Assembly: GCA_022836615.1 (NCBI GenBank)
Contig: MU405268.1
Span: 167,443-231,442, forward strand
From: Annulohypoxylon bovei var. microspora
Lineage: Eukaryota > Ascomycota > Sordariomycetes > Xylariales > Hypoxylaceae
DNA: 64,000 nt
Direction of reading: 5' to 3'
The translations under genes were made by a program, and so were the position numbers. Positions within the stretch are counted from its first letter, which is position 1. Each line of letters starts with the position of its first letter. Of this stretch, positions 13,368 through 25,750 are shown in pieces. Under the pieces are notes generated by a model. That model was not told the DNA's origin. It ran no database searches and worked only from the letters and a program-made list of their open reading frames with translations.

Positions 13368-14672
13368 ATGCCATTCATTCCCAACACCCCCGAGTCTTTA
13401 ATAGGCCGAACCGACTCTAAGAATCCAGCAACAACATGTCGTGGTATCACTTCAGGAGGACGGCCCTGCCGGCGTGACCTGAATTCTTCTCCCGGATCTT
13501 CACCGGCGGCTCCTCGAACTAAACCTTCCAAACCTATTAAATTACGAGTTGACGACCCAAGCGATCCCGACCTTTACTGCTGGCAGCACAAAGACCAAGC
13601 AAGCTTGTCCGCCAAATCTAGTCCCGGACCAAAGATGAATATGACGACACCGATTCTCGAAACTCGCGAGAGTTTGGATACCCTCATCGACCGACTTGGT
13701 ATAGTTGAAGCTCAAAGGCAAGGGCGAAAGCCTCATCACACCGATAAGCCTTCGAGACACGGCGACGACCGACACAATGAAAAGCCTTCATATTCGGGCA
13801 ACACAGACGGCGCACGGCCGCATAGACGTAGACCTAAGGAGAAGAAAAGGAGTTGCTGCTTTTGCTTCACCATTACCGAACTAGAGGAGGAGGAGGAAGA
13901 ACGTCCTGTACGACCGCAACCTAAACCGGTACAGAGTGCGCCCGCGAAACCTGTCTATTCTAGACCTCCGCCGGACCAACGCTTGGCGATCCCTCCCGCG
14001 CATGGACGACCCAGTACCGAGTCTTCAAAGCGGCCCTCAGAGTCTCGCAAAACTTCGCAGACATCACAATACTTATCCTTGATTCCGGCGACGGCATCAC
14101 CACAGACAGCTTCATTGCTTATGGCCGAAATGGCCAAGCCTATTTCGCAACAGGATGAAGCTGGTTATATTTATATTTTCTGGCTGACGCCCGAATCCGC
14201 ACCGGCGGCTCCTCCGGCCGAGGCCGCAGAGTCCCTTCTAGCACCACCGCGTCCGGGCGGTCGCCAAAGACGAACCAGCGATGTCTTGAAGTCATTCGCC
14301 GTGAAGGAGAGCAAGACCGGTTCGTCGTCTAAGAAGGTCCTATTGAAAATCGGTCGGGCGTCCAACGTGCAGCGACGTCTCAATGAATGGACACGTCAGT
14401 GCGGCTACAATCTGTCGCTGATCCGGTATTATCCCCACATCTCATCCAGTCAACCGTCGACACCTCGGAAGATGCCTCATAGTCACAAGGTCGAGCGCTT
14501 GATACATCTCGAACTTGCCGGTGCCGGTCTACGAGTGAGCGACAAGGCCAACTGCGATGCTTGCGGAAAGGCGCATAAAGAATGGTTTGAGATCGACGCT
14601 AGCAAAAAGGGAATCGCCATGGTCGATGAAGTTGTTAAACGTTGGTCCGACTGGGATGAGTCTAAGGCATAA
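13368..14672 (+). CDS. T5orf172 / GIY-YIG-like domain protein (MUG113-type)
   Basis: Single-exon gene of 434 aa. The N-terminus has a Cys/His-containing segment (TCRGITSGGRPCRRDL ... YCWQHKD, residues about 23-75) that could bind a metal, then a disordered basic region with a Cys-rich patch (RSCCFCFT) next to an acidic run. The C-terminal domain from about residue 262 matches the fungal T5orf172/DUF1766 domain: GYIYIFWLTPES supplies the GIY-YIG-like strand, LLKIGRASNVQRRLNEW the conserved Gly-Arg helix, and HKVERLIHLEL the conserved Glu helix, with CDACGKAHKEWFEID near the end. The family is distantly related to GIY-YIG nucleases, and in fission yeast a member is induced in meiosis. The biochemical activity is unproven. 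A complex Thr/Pro-rich middle is normal for filamentous fungal members. Confidence 0.8.
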   Translation: MPFIPNTPESLIGRTDSKNPATTCRGITSGGRPCRRDLNSSPGSSPAAPRTKPSKPIKLRVDDPSDPDLYCWQHKDQASLSAKSSPGPKMNMTTPILETRESLDTLIDRLGIVEAQRQGRKPHHTDKPSRHGDDRHNEKPSYSGNTDGARPHRRRPKEKKRSCCFCFTITELEEEEEERPVRPQPKPVQSAPAKPVYSRPPPDQRLAIPPAHGRPSTESSKRPSESRKTSQTSQYLSLIPATASPQTASLLMAEMAKPISQQDEAGYIYIFWLTPESAPAAPPAEAAESLLAPPRPGGRQRRTSDVLKSFAVKESKTGSSSKKVLLKIGRASNVQRRLNEWTRQCGYNLSLIRYYPHISSSQPSTPRKMPHSHKVERLIHLELAGAGLRVSDKANCDACGKAHKEWFEIDASKKGIAMVDEVVKRWSDWDESKA

Positions 14673-16061
14673 TTACTGCTTTTTACGAGTATATAACATC
14701 ACGACGTCACGATATTATGAGATCATGTGGAAGGGCGTTCCTAGTGTAGAGTTTGATTAGACATGGTGATACGGTCCGACGAGTGCATAGAGGGCGTGAA
14801 GGGCGTTTCTGATTTGGAGATACTTGGTATACGGGACGTAACCAATGCTGCCGATTCTCGGCAGTTCTCGCAGTCTCGGGTGCACTGTGTGCGGCTTTCA
14901 CCACTTACGTCTTGGTGGTCACCGTCGTATCTTATAGCGGCGGTTGTTCCATTTCCAGTAAGATGGGCAGAAACTGGTGTGTTTCACACGGCTTTTCGAT
15001 AGCACAATATATCCGACGGTTTGGATTAGACCACAGTTGTCAATATGCTTTCACATGAAATTTCCGCAGGACAGCCAATGACAACTCCGGGTTCAGTGAT
15101 TCATTGGCACATCGACATCAAACCACTGCAACCCTAGAGGACGGTGCGGTTGTATTTAAGCCGTTCCACATCCTATAAAATGCTGCATAAATATTAATTG
15201 CTTGCCAATTCTGGTAGCAGTCGACTCCAGTTTTTCAAAAGAGACTTCTTCATTTTTATCGCAGCGCTCTCGTTCGATCTTCTTCAACGTTACACATCTG
15301 CATAGACCCGTCCTTTCTAGTGCTGACATGCATACAGGAGTAGCGGACTTATTTCTTTTGAATCGTGGCGCGGGACGAGCTTGCGAAAAGTATTCCTACT
15401 CTCCCTCCTATCCGATGCGCATCGCGCTACCGCCGATCTGGATCGGGCTCCGAGCTGCCCTGATATCTCTGAAGGGAGGAAGTCTTCCCGTCGCATTACA
15501 CCTTTTTAGGAAGGTTTTGAATACTTGGATAAGCTTGGCTAATGTCCTATGCAAGTAATAGACCGGCCCGTCAACCTGATCCCGGAATGTTTGTACATGA
15601 ACTGTTGCTTTCGATCTCGGATGGCATTACAACTTCAGCTCAGTGACTCTCCAGTTCTCCTATCTGCAAGGCAGGCACACGTACCTACCTATATAATGAA
15701 TGTAATGCAGAAATGCCTAGGTGTAGTGCAGGTCCAGCCGGACCCTGGATTTCTTGTCTAGCGCTTCCTTCGGGATGTTACATGCTATGATCATCTTGGT
15801 ATGCGCGGGATGCCTTTCGATGAAGATAACTGGCCAATCCTGAATTCTCATCCTAAGCATTGCTGACAAGCTCCTAGTGCCGTTGCCTGCTTACGATATA
15901 TGTATATTAAAATGTTACCCTACCTGTTCCTATGTCAATTCATCCTGATCAATCCAAAACTCTTTTCATATCGAACATTCATACTCAGTGGCGAAGTTTC
16001 ATTGCGCGCGCTAGGACGCAGCCTTACGCCGCGTCGCGAAGAACACCTACCCAGGTAGACA
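14673..16061. other. intergenic region
   Basis: About 1.4 kb. A TATA-like segment near 15174-15190 precedes a weak open frame at 15202-15558 that lacks a recognisable product and starts at a non-ATG codon. I do not call it as a gene. Confidence 0.45.
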
Positions 16062-17560
16062 ATGGCAGACTCTGCTAGTTTAGGTCATGATAATGGCTCT
16101 GTGGCATCATTTTCATGGGCGTCCAGTCGGACCGCCGTAGATCAAGATCCATCGCTGTTATCTTGGGGGAGCGGCAGCGCGCCATCTGTGCCATCAGTAG
16201 ACAATGACTCCGATACAGTCAGTACCTTCGCGAAAAGGGATCATGCTTTGACTCCTTATTGATTATTAGTAGGAAACTAGATCGATCTCGGGGAGTATCA
16301 GGTATGACACAATCGATCTATTTCCATCTGGGCTGGCGAGTTGCTAACTATTCTTATCAAGATCTTCAACCATGTCGCTAGACTCGAGCCTTTGTCATTT
16401 TGTTGAGGAGCATGGCCGGACGTATCATAGATATAAAGAAGGCAGTATGACTTACTACGGCTCTATGGATGTCAAGTCATTTGCTGACAGTGTTTTCTAG
16501 GATATTTCCTACCGAACGATGCTGTATGTTTTGAGCTGCATCCGCCTGCGTCTTCTAGCAGCTAACGGATATATTCACAGGCAGAACAAGAACGATTAGG
16601 TACAGCATTGCGCCACTGAACAGGCCTTCTTTCTCTTTTTTAGAAGTTACTTACTATCGAGATAGATTTACAACATCAACTATTTACTTTAGCAATCGGG
16701 AACAAACTCAACGTAACACCATTACCTGAAGACCCTCGACGAGTCTTAGACATTGCGACAGGTCCGACCCTCCGTTCCTATCACTAGTCTTCGCTGACAT
16801 CATCCCAGGAACTGGTATATGGGCTATAGAATTTGGTTCGGCTCACCATTCCCGATCTAGGCACTTATATGCTAATCCACGGCTCAGCTGTACAACACCC
16901 CGGATCCCAGGTCCTTGGGACGGACCTAAGTCCTATCCAACCCCAATTGTACGCAGATCCCGAAGCTACAACTAGGTTATGCCGCCTTACTAACCTCTCC
17001 GCAGTCTTCCCGAGAACTGCCGCTTCGAAATCGACGACGCGGAAGACGAATGGGCCTTCAGCGAGTCCTTCGACTTCATCCACGGCCGCGCGTTGATGTC
17101 GTGCTTCAACGACCCGGCGGCCGTCGTGCGTCAAGGCTTCATGAACCTGACCCCCGGCGGGATCATGGAATTCCAAGACGCGCTGTTCCCCATGCACTAC
17201 GTGGGCGAGCCGCCGGTCGAGTCGGCGCTGTACCGGTGGAACGAGCTGATGCTCGAAGGCGTGACCAAGCTCGGGCGGTCGTGGAGCAACGTCAAGAACT
17301 ACCGGCGCTACTTCGAGGAGGCCGGGTTCGAGGACATCGTCGAGAAGCGGTTCTACTGGCCGACCAGCCCGTGGGCCAAGGGCCTGTACTTCAAGCTCAT
17401 GGCCGCGTACTTCCAGGAGGATATGCTGGCCGGCATCGAGGGCATGAGCTTGAAGGTCCTAGGGGGACTGGGCATGGCCCCGGACCAGGTCCGCGCGTTT
17501 GTCGGGGAGGTTAAGAGGGATTTGAAGGATATGAGCATTCATGCTTATCTGACTGTGTGA
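16062..17560 (+). CDS. LaeA-like SAM-dependent methyltransferase (TAM/secondary-metabolism type)
   Basis: A fragmented gene that resolves into a chain of short exons. Confident exons are 16501-16523, 16581-16599, 16666-16761, 16809-16835, 16888-16948 and 17005-17560. The exon ending at 16444 begins near 16382, and the first exon 16062-16221 contains the start. That first junction is the least certain. The joined product shows the family order: an acidic/Ser-rich N-terminus, HGRTYHRYKEGRYFLPND, then RRVLDIATGTGIWAIEFA (SAM-binding motif I) and VLGTDLSPIQPQF (motif II region), then WAFSESFDFIHGRALMSCF and a TPGGIMEFQD motif. Proteins of this class resemble LaeA and often sit in or near metabolite clusters. 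Their methyl acceptor is generally unknown. No synthase gene is visible nearby. The 3' exon is much more GC-rich than the upstream part. Confidence 0.75.
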
Positions 17561-19018
17561 GTCCGCCCTTTTCCCCTTACCTGGGTGCTTACCCAAGGTA
17601 TACTGGAGATGCGAGAGAGTTTAGATGGCTGACTAATGAGGAGTAGGACGTATATATATGGACGTAAGCCTAGACGTCCGTCTTGACGGTGATGGGGGGC
17701 CTGCCATATTACTGGTTTCTAGAAAAGTAACCAGCATTTACGACATCATTACGATAATCATGGCGTGGGGTTTTGTTGTCTTGACTTCATATGTTTCTAT
17801 GAAATTCAACCCTGTTTGAAAGCGGTTATTGGGCAGTGTTTTGTCATCTCGGATATAACGCGGGTTCTCACCAGGGTATCTTGTGCTAGGATAGCCGGGC
17901 CGAAGTCTCTATATCTAGGTAACGTCCCGACAGGTTGGGTCGGCCTTACAGATAATACGAACTACTGCAACCGGGAACGGAACTTTTGTGTTTTTGTTCA
18001 TTGAAGTATCCCTTGCTTCGAGGCAAATATGTTTCATACTTCAAGGGCACGTAGAGGGTTTACCAAGTGCCGTATTTCGTCCAAATGCAGATAACCTGTT
18101 CCGATTTAGAATCGGAGAATAGAAGCAGAGTTACACACCATCGGCTTGACCACTTGTTGTATACATTTCCTTTGGTATTCTTTAAGTGGGGCCACATAAA
18201 AGGGGTTAACATTGTCATTATCATAGTGATTAATTTTATCAACTTTCAACGATTATTCTAACAATCAGAGGTCTGCTGCTCTATAATCATTGCTACATAT
18301 TGCATTAAGCATGTTCCTAGAAGTATAGTTTTCATTTAACCAAGCATTGGCCTAAGGTTACATTGCTCGCGATGGTATTTAAATTCACATAGGTTAGGTA
18401 CCTAGATATATACTACATTCAATAGTTTATTGTAATTAAATTTTACATGATTGCGATATTACTTTGAATAATTATACGTCCCCGTCAGAGCTACAATCTA
18501 CAATCTATTAGTTCAGCAAGTGTTGGTTTTAGGATTTATATAGAAAAAAGCTCAAAATAACAGTAGGTACCTAAATCCCGCTTCTTGATGACGCGGAATA
18601 TAATAGGGGCAAAGAGAACTTCTCATATCGCCAGGCTGCATATTAAATATAGGAGTGCTTGTAGGTACCCTTATGTAGGTAGGTAGTCAATAATTGCTTG
18701 GTGGAGAAGGTGCAGCATTCGTCAAATCCTACGATAGGTACCTACCTAAGGTATTGCGTAGAGGCCCGCAAAAAGTGGCTACCATCCTGTGCGCAGGTAG
18801 GTATTTTCAACACAGCCACCTTGTAGATATGCACCCGTCGGCTACCTTAAGCCCCATAGTGATGAAAGATAGGTACGAAATAAATATCTTAATAAGTAAG
18901 GTAAGTGTCGAGACATTGTGTCTTGATTTTCGAAATGAAAGTATTCATAACAGATTATTAAAATTAAGTTGATTTGTTAACGATATTTGCTTACCTATTC
19001 AACCCGATAAATTTGGAA
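17561..19018. other. AT-rich intergenic region
   Basis: About 1.45 kb with no supportable gene. The stretch 18230-18720 is AT-rich and carries several TAGGTA/ACCTACCT motifs just upstream of the AAA-HET gene. It presumably contains that gene's promoter. Confidence 0.5.
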
Positions 19019-22000
19019 ATGGATGTTTCCGATGTGGCTGAGGCTGAGCAAGAGTCGCAAAACTGTGCTTCCGGAACTGAAACCACATCGAACAACATTA
19101 TATCTTATGAATATCAAATACCAGAATGGTTCCCGAAGGGAAATATCAAGACACCCAAAGACCTTGATGGATTAGAGTCTCGCATACACATCTCTAATAT
19201 TGACTGCGACGACCAATGTCTCAAGCACGAGGATTCGAGCGTATACGAAATTCCATACGACTTGTTCTCAGAACTGAGTGACATCACGTTCGCGGCATTT
19301 GTTCGCAATGCAGACGGTAACTTGCCTTCTGAACTGCCAGGCGTACTTATTCGAACATCATCCACAAAATATATCGAGCCAATAGACGGGATCGTCGTGC
19401 AGTTTGCCAAAGATCTCGGTGCGACTTTAGTCTCGATAGATCTCGAGGATCTCGAGGACCTAGGCCGCGAATTTATTCGCCAGGATGACAACCATAGCCA
19501 GCCGACGCAATGTGAAGAAGATGACGCAGAATCACCACCGGAGGCGCCAAATTTACAATCCATGACTGGTCTAACAGAACATTACTTCGTTGTAAAATCG
19601 GAACAGCATGCGTCAAAAAGTGCTTGGTTGCGAGTTGACCGAGCCATTTCGGCAATCATTAACGCTGCCCGTGTAAAGAATCGGGCATGCGTTTCAGCCA
19701 CGCCCTCAGATAACGAGACTTCGCAAAGTTCACCCATTGTCCTTCATCTCCGAAACTTGAATAGGATACTGCAGATCGATTACAGATACAGATTTCTGGC
19801 CCGGCTCCGTGATTTCGTACAGGAACGTCGGAAGGCCGGGGAGAGCTTGATTTTCTTAGCGACTATGTTGACTACCGTAGATCCATTTTATGATGAGGAC
19901 TACAGTACCGAGCCGAGGATAATAGCGAAGATGGGAATCTCCGAAGGCTCTAGTGTGACCATTAACCCGACACCACGTGAAGGCCAGGAGCCGTCCGCTA
20001 CTGAAAGAGACAGTTATGTCGCTATGATTAACACTCGCCGCTTGAAGCGGCTGCTAAGGAACAGATTATTAAAGGGTGCTTCCATAAGTTTCCTGGATCC
20101 CAATTCTGGCTGGGGAAACCTTGACAGTTCACTCGACGGCTCACTTTGGGCGGAGAGTGAATTAAAACGGGCAATAACGCATATTGCAGGCAGAACATAT
20201 AAGAAACCGGCTTTAAACCTCGACGATGTGGAAATTGTTCTTCGCCGTCTCAATTTATGCAAAGAGCCACAACCCGAAATTACCGAGGTAGTCCAAGATG
20301 ACAATGTAGATGAGACAGATGGCTTAACGGCATGGGAAGAGAAGATTGCCGGTATTAGGGATGATTGTAACGATTTTGAAAAGGAGCTTTTGGAATGTGT
20401 TGTCAACCGAGGCAAGTACAATACTTACTCTGCATGTGAGATCCTAAGCTAACATGACTACCTATAGAAAACCTCGAGTCAACCTACGATGATGTTATAA
20501 TTGATTCGGAAAGCAAAGAGACAATGAAACATTTAGTGTCTATGTCGAACTCTTGTCCCGAAGCCAAGTCGGACTTCCTCCTCAGTCAGATCCGAATCAA
20601 TGGTGCATTGCTTTACGGACCCCCGGGGACGGGCAAGACACATCTCAGTCATGCCGTTGCTAAAGAGTCAGGCATGAACATGATTGCGATAGATTCGGCT
20701 TCTGTCATCTCTAAATATGTCGGAGACTCCGATAAATACATTAAAGCTGCCTGTTGAGTACCCTCCTTTACTAATTTATTTCTCCCCTAAACACAAGGAC
20801 TCCGGTGAATTTACCTATCTAGGGGAGGATTATTCCTTCAGTTCATCCTTTCCTACAACCTTATGATTACTGACTAGATACATTATAGTCACACTTGCGT
20901 CGAAACTCTTCCCTTGTATTTTGTTCCTCGATGAAGTGGACTGTCTATTTTACCGCCGCTCTTCTGACGATAAAACCTGGGAAAGAAGCGCACTTACCCA
21001 ATTTCTGCAATGCCTCGATGGCCTTGTCAAAGATGAAAAGAGACCATTCGTGATTGCAGCTACGAATCGTCCTTCCGATATTGATGACGCATTCCTCCGT
21101 CGATTGCCTCAGAAATTGTTATTTGAACTCCCAGATGCGGTATCTCGACTAAAGATACTTCGGATTTTCTTGAAAGATGAGGACCTCCACAGTTCGCTTG
21201 ATGTTGAGGGATTGGCTAATGTCACCGAGGGTTATTCAGGCTCGGACCTACGTAATCTTTGCGGAGAGGCGGCGATAATTTGGACCATTGAGCAAGGACG
21301 AGGTGAGGCCGGAGACCCCCCGGAAGAAAAAGCCAAGCTATGTCTCGAAGCCCGTCATTTTGGGAAAGCTCTCCGGCGTATCCGACCGAGTGTTTCCAAG
21401 ACAGCTCTTACGGAATTCGCTAATTTCACTCAGCAATACAATTCAAATAATCTCAAGGTATGTCCATCCTTGAGTAAAGCTCTTTAGGTACCTACCTACC
21501 CATTGCATCAGCAACTCATACTTCGCAGAGCTCGACAAGTGTATCTGATATTATCGATGAACTGTGTTTCACGAAATTTGACGCAATCTCTGACGAAGCC
21601 ACCTTGGCTAGTACTCCTATTAGTCGTAGTACTACTGAGGTCGAACCGGATGTATCGTTTTCACAACCCTCAATTACCAAAATAGAAGATTTAACCTACG
21701 AACACCTTGTGGACGATGGATTTCGACTCTTAGTGATCGAACCAGGCAGCATGTATTCGACGTTAAAAGCAGAGCTAATTCATGCTACGCTGACGGATCC
21801 GCCAAATTATCATGCCTTGTCATATACCTGGGGTCCCCCGGATCCCGCCTTTTATATGAACTGTGGGGGGACAGCAACTCGCATTACGAAAAACTTGCGT
21901 GATGCTCTTTTTCAACTTCGACAAGAAGACAGGTCTATCACCGTCTGGGTGGATGCGGTCTGTATTAACCAAAAAGATGACGAAGAGAAGTCAAAACAAG

Positions 22001-23916
22001 TGGCTCGTATGAGAGAGATATATTCGAAAGCCGAATTCCTTTTCATCTGGATTGGGGATACCCCTAACCCTCATGATGCCGACTTGGCTTTTGATACTAT
22101 GGGCATATTGGAGGAAATATTCCTTCGGCACGCAGATGCGAACGATCTTCGGCTGCCATGGCCTCAAGAGAATGGAGTGAAATACGCCCAATGGGGTAAA
22201 GAAATCAGTAAAGAAATAAAAAAGAGTCCTATTCAAGCTCGTCACTGGAAAGCTCTTAGACAGTTTTACCTAGCGCCATGGTTTAGCCGAGTCTGGATCT
22301 ATCAGGAGGCCGTCTCTTTCCCAGGAAACCCCGAGTCTAATATGAGTATGGCATTCGGAACGCGAAGAATATCGTGGGACTTATTCGCTAAAGTCACTGG
22401 CGGCTTATCCATTTTTAGCGAAGTCTTGCATAAATTTCAAAGGAAAGCATTCAGGAAGTGGGAAAGGTTCCCCTGGCTCATCTTACGCGCGATCCAAATA
22501 GAACGCAACACCCATATGGTTACCATCCCGCTGGATGGTAACGTCGTTAGTCGGGAGGAAGTGACAGCGCTTCTAAAGGCAGGGAGAGGAGCAAAGTTGT
22601 GTACTTCTGTGCATATCGAATCATATCCTACGCGATCACCAAACTCCATGAGAGAAGTGGTAGACAACGTTATACAATCAGCAACCGAACTAAATCTACC
22701 TTCAGTCAAATGTACCATCAAACACATCTCGGAAAACTTCCACACAACTGGCGGAGTTAACAGCCGCTTGTTCCACCATCTCTTCCTCAGTCGACAGATG
22801 CTCAGCACAGACCCCCGTGACAAAATCTTCGCGTTTTATGGGGTATTACAGAATGAATTACGGACAGATCCTCTTCTAGTTCCTGACTACACGAAAAGCA
22901 TCATAGACGTCTTCATTGACGTCACTCTTTATTTCATCCAACGGGAATCATGTTTCGACATATTTGAGCTACTCTACGACCAGCCCTCTCAAGACACCAC
23001 GATCACCGGTCTACCATCTTGGGCCAATGACTGGACGCAACCCGCGACGCTAGAAAAGTTCCATACCACAAAATTCTCGGCCGGTGGTGGAAACTACTTG
23101 GGCATGAATCTACATACCTCGAAAATCAAATTGTCAGAGGATCGACGGAAGCTTGGCCTGCAAGTTTACGTTGCTGGGAAAGTGTGCTTTCACGTCCCCC
23201 CCGAAAACGAATACACATATGAATATATAAGTTCGATGACGAACTCAAGCGAATGGGATTTTATTCACAATCAAACAAATCTAAGCCAGGCAGAAAGGGG
23301 TGGATATTTGGATCCAGTATTGGAATACTTCCGGTACAGCGATTGCCTAGTGCGTGCTAAATGGGCAGAGTCCAAATCCTTCCCAACTATTCGCACCCGA
23401 GAATCATTGTCTCCGCCAAGTAAGGAGATCAACTATCCCACAGGCGAGAGCCTTTATGAGGCATTTTGGCGTACTATGGTCTGCAACCTCAACCTCGAGG
23501 GCAACGCGGCCGAAGATTGGGTCGAGGATGCATTCGAAATCTACCACGATATACTAGTCGGATATAGTGATTGTCAAGATACGAGTGTGAACTCAAAGGC
23601 AGTAGATGACATGTTTCAGAAGTTCCAGATCGAGCACAATAGGTATACCATCAGCCGCCGATTCTGTGTAACTGACAGTAGCCTCATGGGATGGATGCCT
23701 CGTCGAGCAGCAGCAGGGGACTTAATCTGCGTCATCCCAGGGGCAAGAATTCCCTATGTCATCAGAGAATCTGGCGGAGACTACGAGATCATTGGCCACG
23801 CATATATACATGGGCTGACGGAAGATATTGTAGAAAATGGTGAAGTCAGACTCACGGAAAAGGGAAAGACGATTTTAGGAGCAGAGGCCTTCCCCGTTGA
23901 TATTTGGCTTAAATGA
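19019..23916 (+). CDS. AAA+ ATPase - HET domain fusion protein
   Basis: Four exons (19019-20411, 20468-20752, 20889-21457, 21529-23916) join in phase to a predicted 1544 aa. Residues 1-460 are an uncharacterised N-terminal region seen in large fungal AAA proteins. The AAA module follows: Walker A GPPGTGKTHLS (about 515-525), Walker B CILFLDEVD (about 569-577), sensor 1 ATNRPSD (about 617-623), arginine residues FLRR (about 628-631) and a lid to about 735. Exon 4 adds a linker and then a HET domain: YHALSYTWG (about 844), VWVDAVCINQKD, IYQEAVSF, DPRDKIFAFYGVL, and the C-terminal RRFCVTDSSLMGWMPRRAAAGD block. Both halves look intact. HET proteins mediate cell-death reactions in heterokaryon incompatibility. 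A nucleotide-switch ATPase plus a HET domain recalls fungal NLR design, though the ATPase is AAA-type and HET is C-terminal. No in-frame ATG lies between the exon 4 acceptor and the conserved HET N-terminus, which favours one fused gene. Intron 1 has a GC donor. Confidence 0.78.
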
Positions 23917-24462
23917 GTTATTAAGTCATACCTGTACCGAGACTTATTTAAAACTCCAGACGCGTCGTCGGATACCTACCCGGTTACCTTACTCATAGTG
24001 TGGTTCTTGAGGCATCAGGTATTCGATAAGACAGGAAGCGCCGAAAATAGACCTATCCAATTTAACGATGCAGCCACAAGCACCTAGACGTACAGTTGGC
24101 TTTGAAAATGCCGAGCGATCTATATACACTATCTCAAGCTGTTTATAACATGCGCCTACATATAGATAAGCCCGGCACGGACGAGCCATGATTTGAAATC
24201 TTCAAGATTCTAGGAGTCGAGGGGGCCTGAAATGACACCTCATTCGTCGAATCGACGTCCTATCTGCCGCAGCCTAAATCTGTTAATATAGAAGTATATT
24301 GATATTAACCGACCAAAAACGGTGCCCAGCGGCATATAGGAGAAGAGGTGGTAGCAGAACTATGTATTTAGGAGTTACGATCCAGGTTATCGCAGAAGCT
24401 CCCCGGTCCTTTACACCACAAGCCTTCGATTCTTACTAGCGGTAGCAGCCATTTCGCCCAAG
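23917..24462. other. intergenic region
   Basis: About 550 bases with no gene seen. It contains the 3' flank of the AAA-HET gene and the promoter of the DUF1996 gene. Confidence 0.5.
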
Positions 24463-25750
24463 ATGCAGTGGAAAGCTCTCGCCCTCGCGCTCCTCGTAGA
24501 GCGTGGCTTCGGCCAAGGGATGTTCCCGATGATGCGGTTCAGCTGCTCGCAGCTCGTCGTCGATCGCCTAGACCCTCTGGTCACCCCGGGCTCCATCCCG
24601 TCGCCGCATCTCCACCAGATCGTCGGAGGAAATTCTTTCAACGCCTCCATGGACCCGACGACGCACGATCTCCCCTCGTCTTCCACGTGCACCAGCTGCA
24701 CCTTCTCGGAAGACTTCTCCAACTACTGGACCGCGGTCCTGTTTTTCAAAGCCCGCAACGGAACGTACAAGCGCGTCCCCCAGTTCGTAAGCGAGGGTCT
24801 GCGAGCGGACGGCGGCATCACGGTGTACTACATCCCAGCAGCCGACGGGCAGTCCAACGTCACCGCCTTCAAGCCGGGCTTCCGCATGCTTGTTGGAGAC
24901 GCCGCGGCGACCGCGCCGAGCACGGCGCGCAAGGTCTGCCACCGCTGCATGCCCAAAACGGGAGACAACAGCAACATCAACTGCGCTTCGCCGGACAGCC
25001 AGGCCTTGCCTGAGGGCCTATGTGAAGGTGGCATTCGCTCGGTCATCACCTTCCCTACCTGCTGGGACGGCAAGAACACGGATAGCCCGGACCACATGAC
25101 CCACGTCGCCTATCCCGAAGGGTCTTCTGATACCGATGTTGGCGCGGCTGGCAGCTGCCCGGCAACCCACCCCGTAAAGATTCCACAAGTCATGTTGGAA
25201 GTGATGTGGGACGTAAGTGTCACCAGTTCTTCTCAATCTCCCTTGTGAGCTTTAGGCCTCGGATTGGGTTTTTGTGTTGCGGTGACCTAGTCAGATTTCC
25301 GTGGGAGAAAGCCCGTTTGCTGACTCCTGTACAACACAGACCCGACCCTTCAACGACAAGAGCATATGGCCCGAAGATGGGTCGCAGCCCTTCGTCTGGT
25401 CCAACAACGACATGTAAGTTTCTTCAAAGCAGCGCTCGCAGTTTGACCGCGGCCCTAAAAAAAATGTGCAGGAACGGATACTCGCAGCACGGAGACTACG
25501 TCTTCGGCTGGGAAGGCGACTCCCTCCAGCGTGCCATGGACGCCCGCTGCAACGGCGCGGTTTGCAACGTGCTCGAGACTCAGTCCTCGGAGGCGGCGAT
25601 GAAGTGCACGAAGTCGCGCGTTGTTGAAGAGGACATCGATGGATGTAAGTCATATCTCCTGATTCAGCACCCATCTTGAGAATTTCCTACGGATTTGATC
25701 TGGCTGACCACCTCACAGGGACGACTTCAATTCCAGGCCAGGCCATGTAA
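24463..25750 (+). CDS. secreted DUF1996 domain protein
   Basis: Four exons (24463-25212, 25340-25413, 25472-25644, 25719-25750) give 342 aa. A short signal peptide (MQWKALALALLVERGFG, cleaved near residue 17-19) leads into the DUF1996 domain: residues MFPMMRFSCSQLVVDRLDPLVTPG, HLHQIVGGNSFN, TCTSCTFSEDFSNYW and TFPTCWDGKN are the hallmark stretches. The tail MNGYSQHGDYVFGWEGD followed by a Cys-containing region is also typical. The family is common in filamentous ascomycetes and is secreted or cell-surface attached, often linked to WSC domains. There is no WSC domain here and the product stops soon after the DUF. The enzymatic role is unknown. The coding DNA is markedly GC-rich in third positions. 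Confidence 0.85.

Noticed and set aside
15202..15558. 118-residue open frame downstream of a TATA-like sequence
   Set aside because: It begins at a non-ATG codon and has no domain or codon bias.
21604..23916. HET protein as an independent gene beginning at 21604
   Set aside because: The codon at 21604 is TTG, not ATG, and the frame is open upstream to the splice acceptor at 21529 in phase with the AAA exons, so the fusion model is better.
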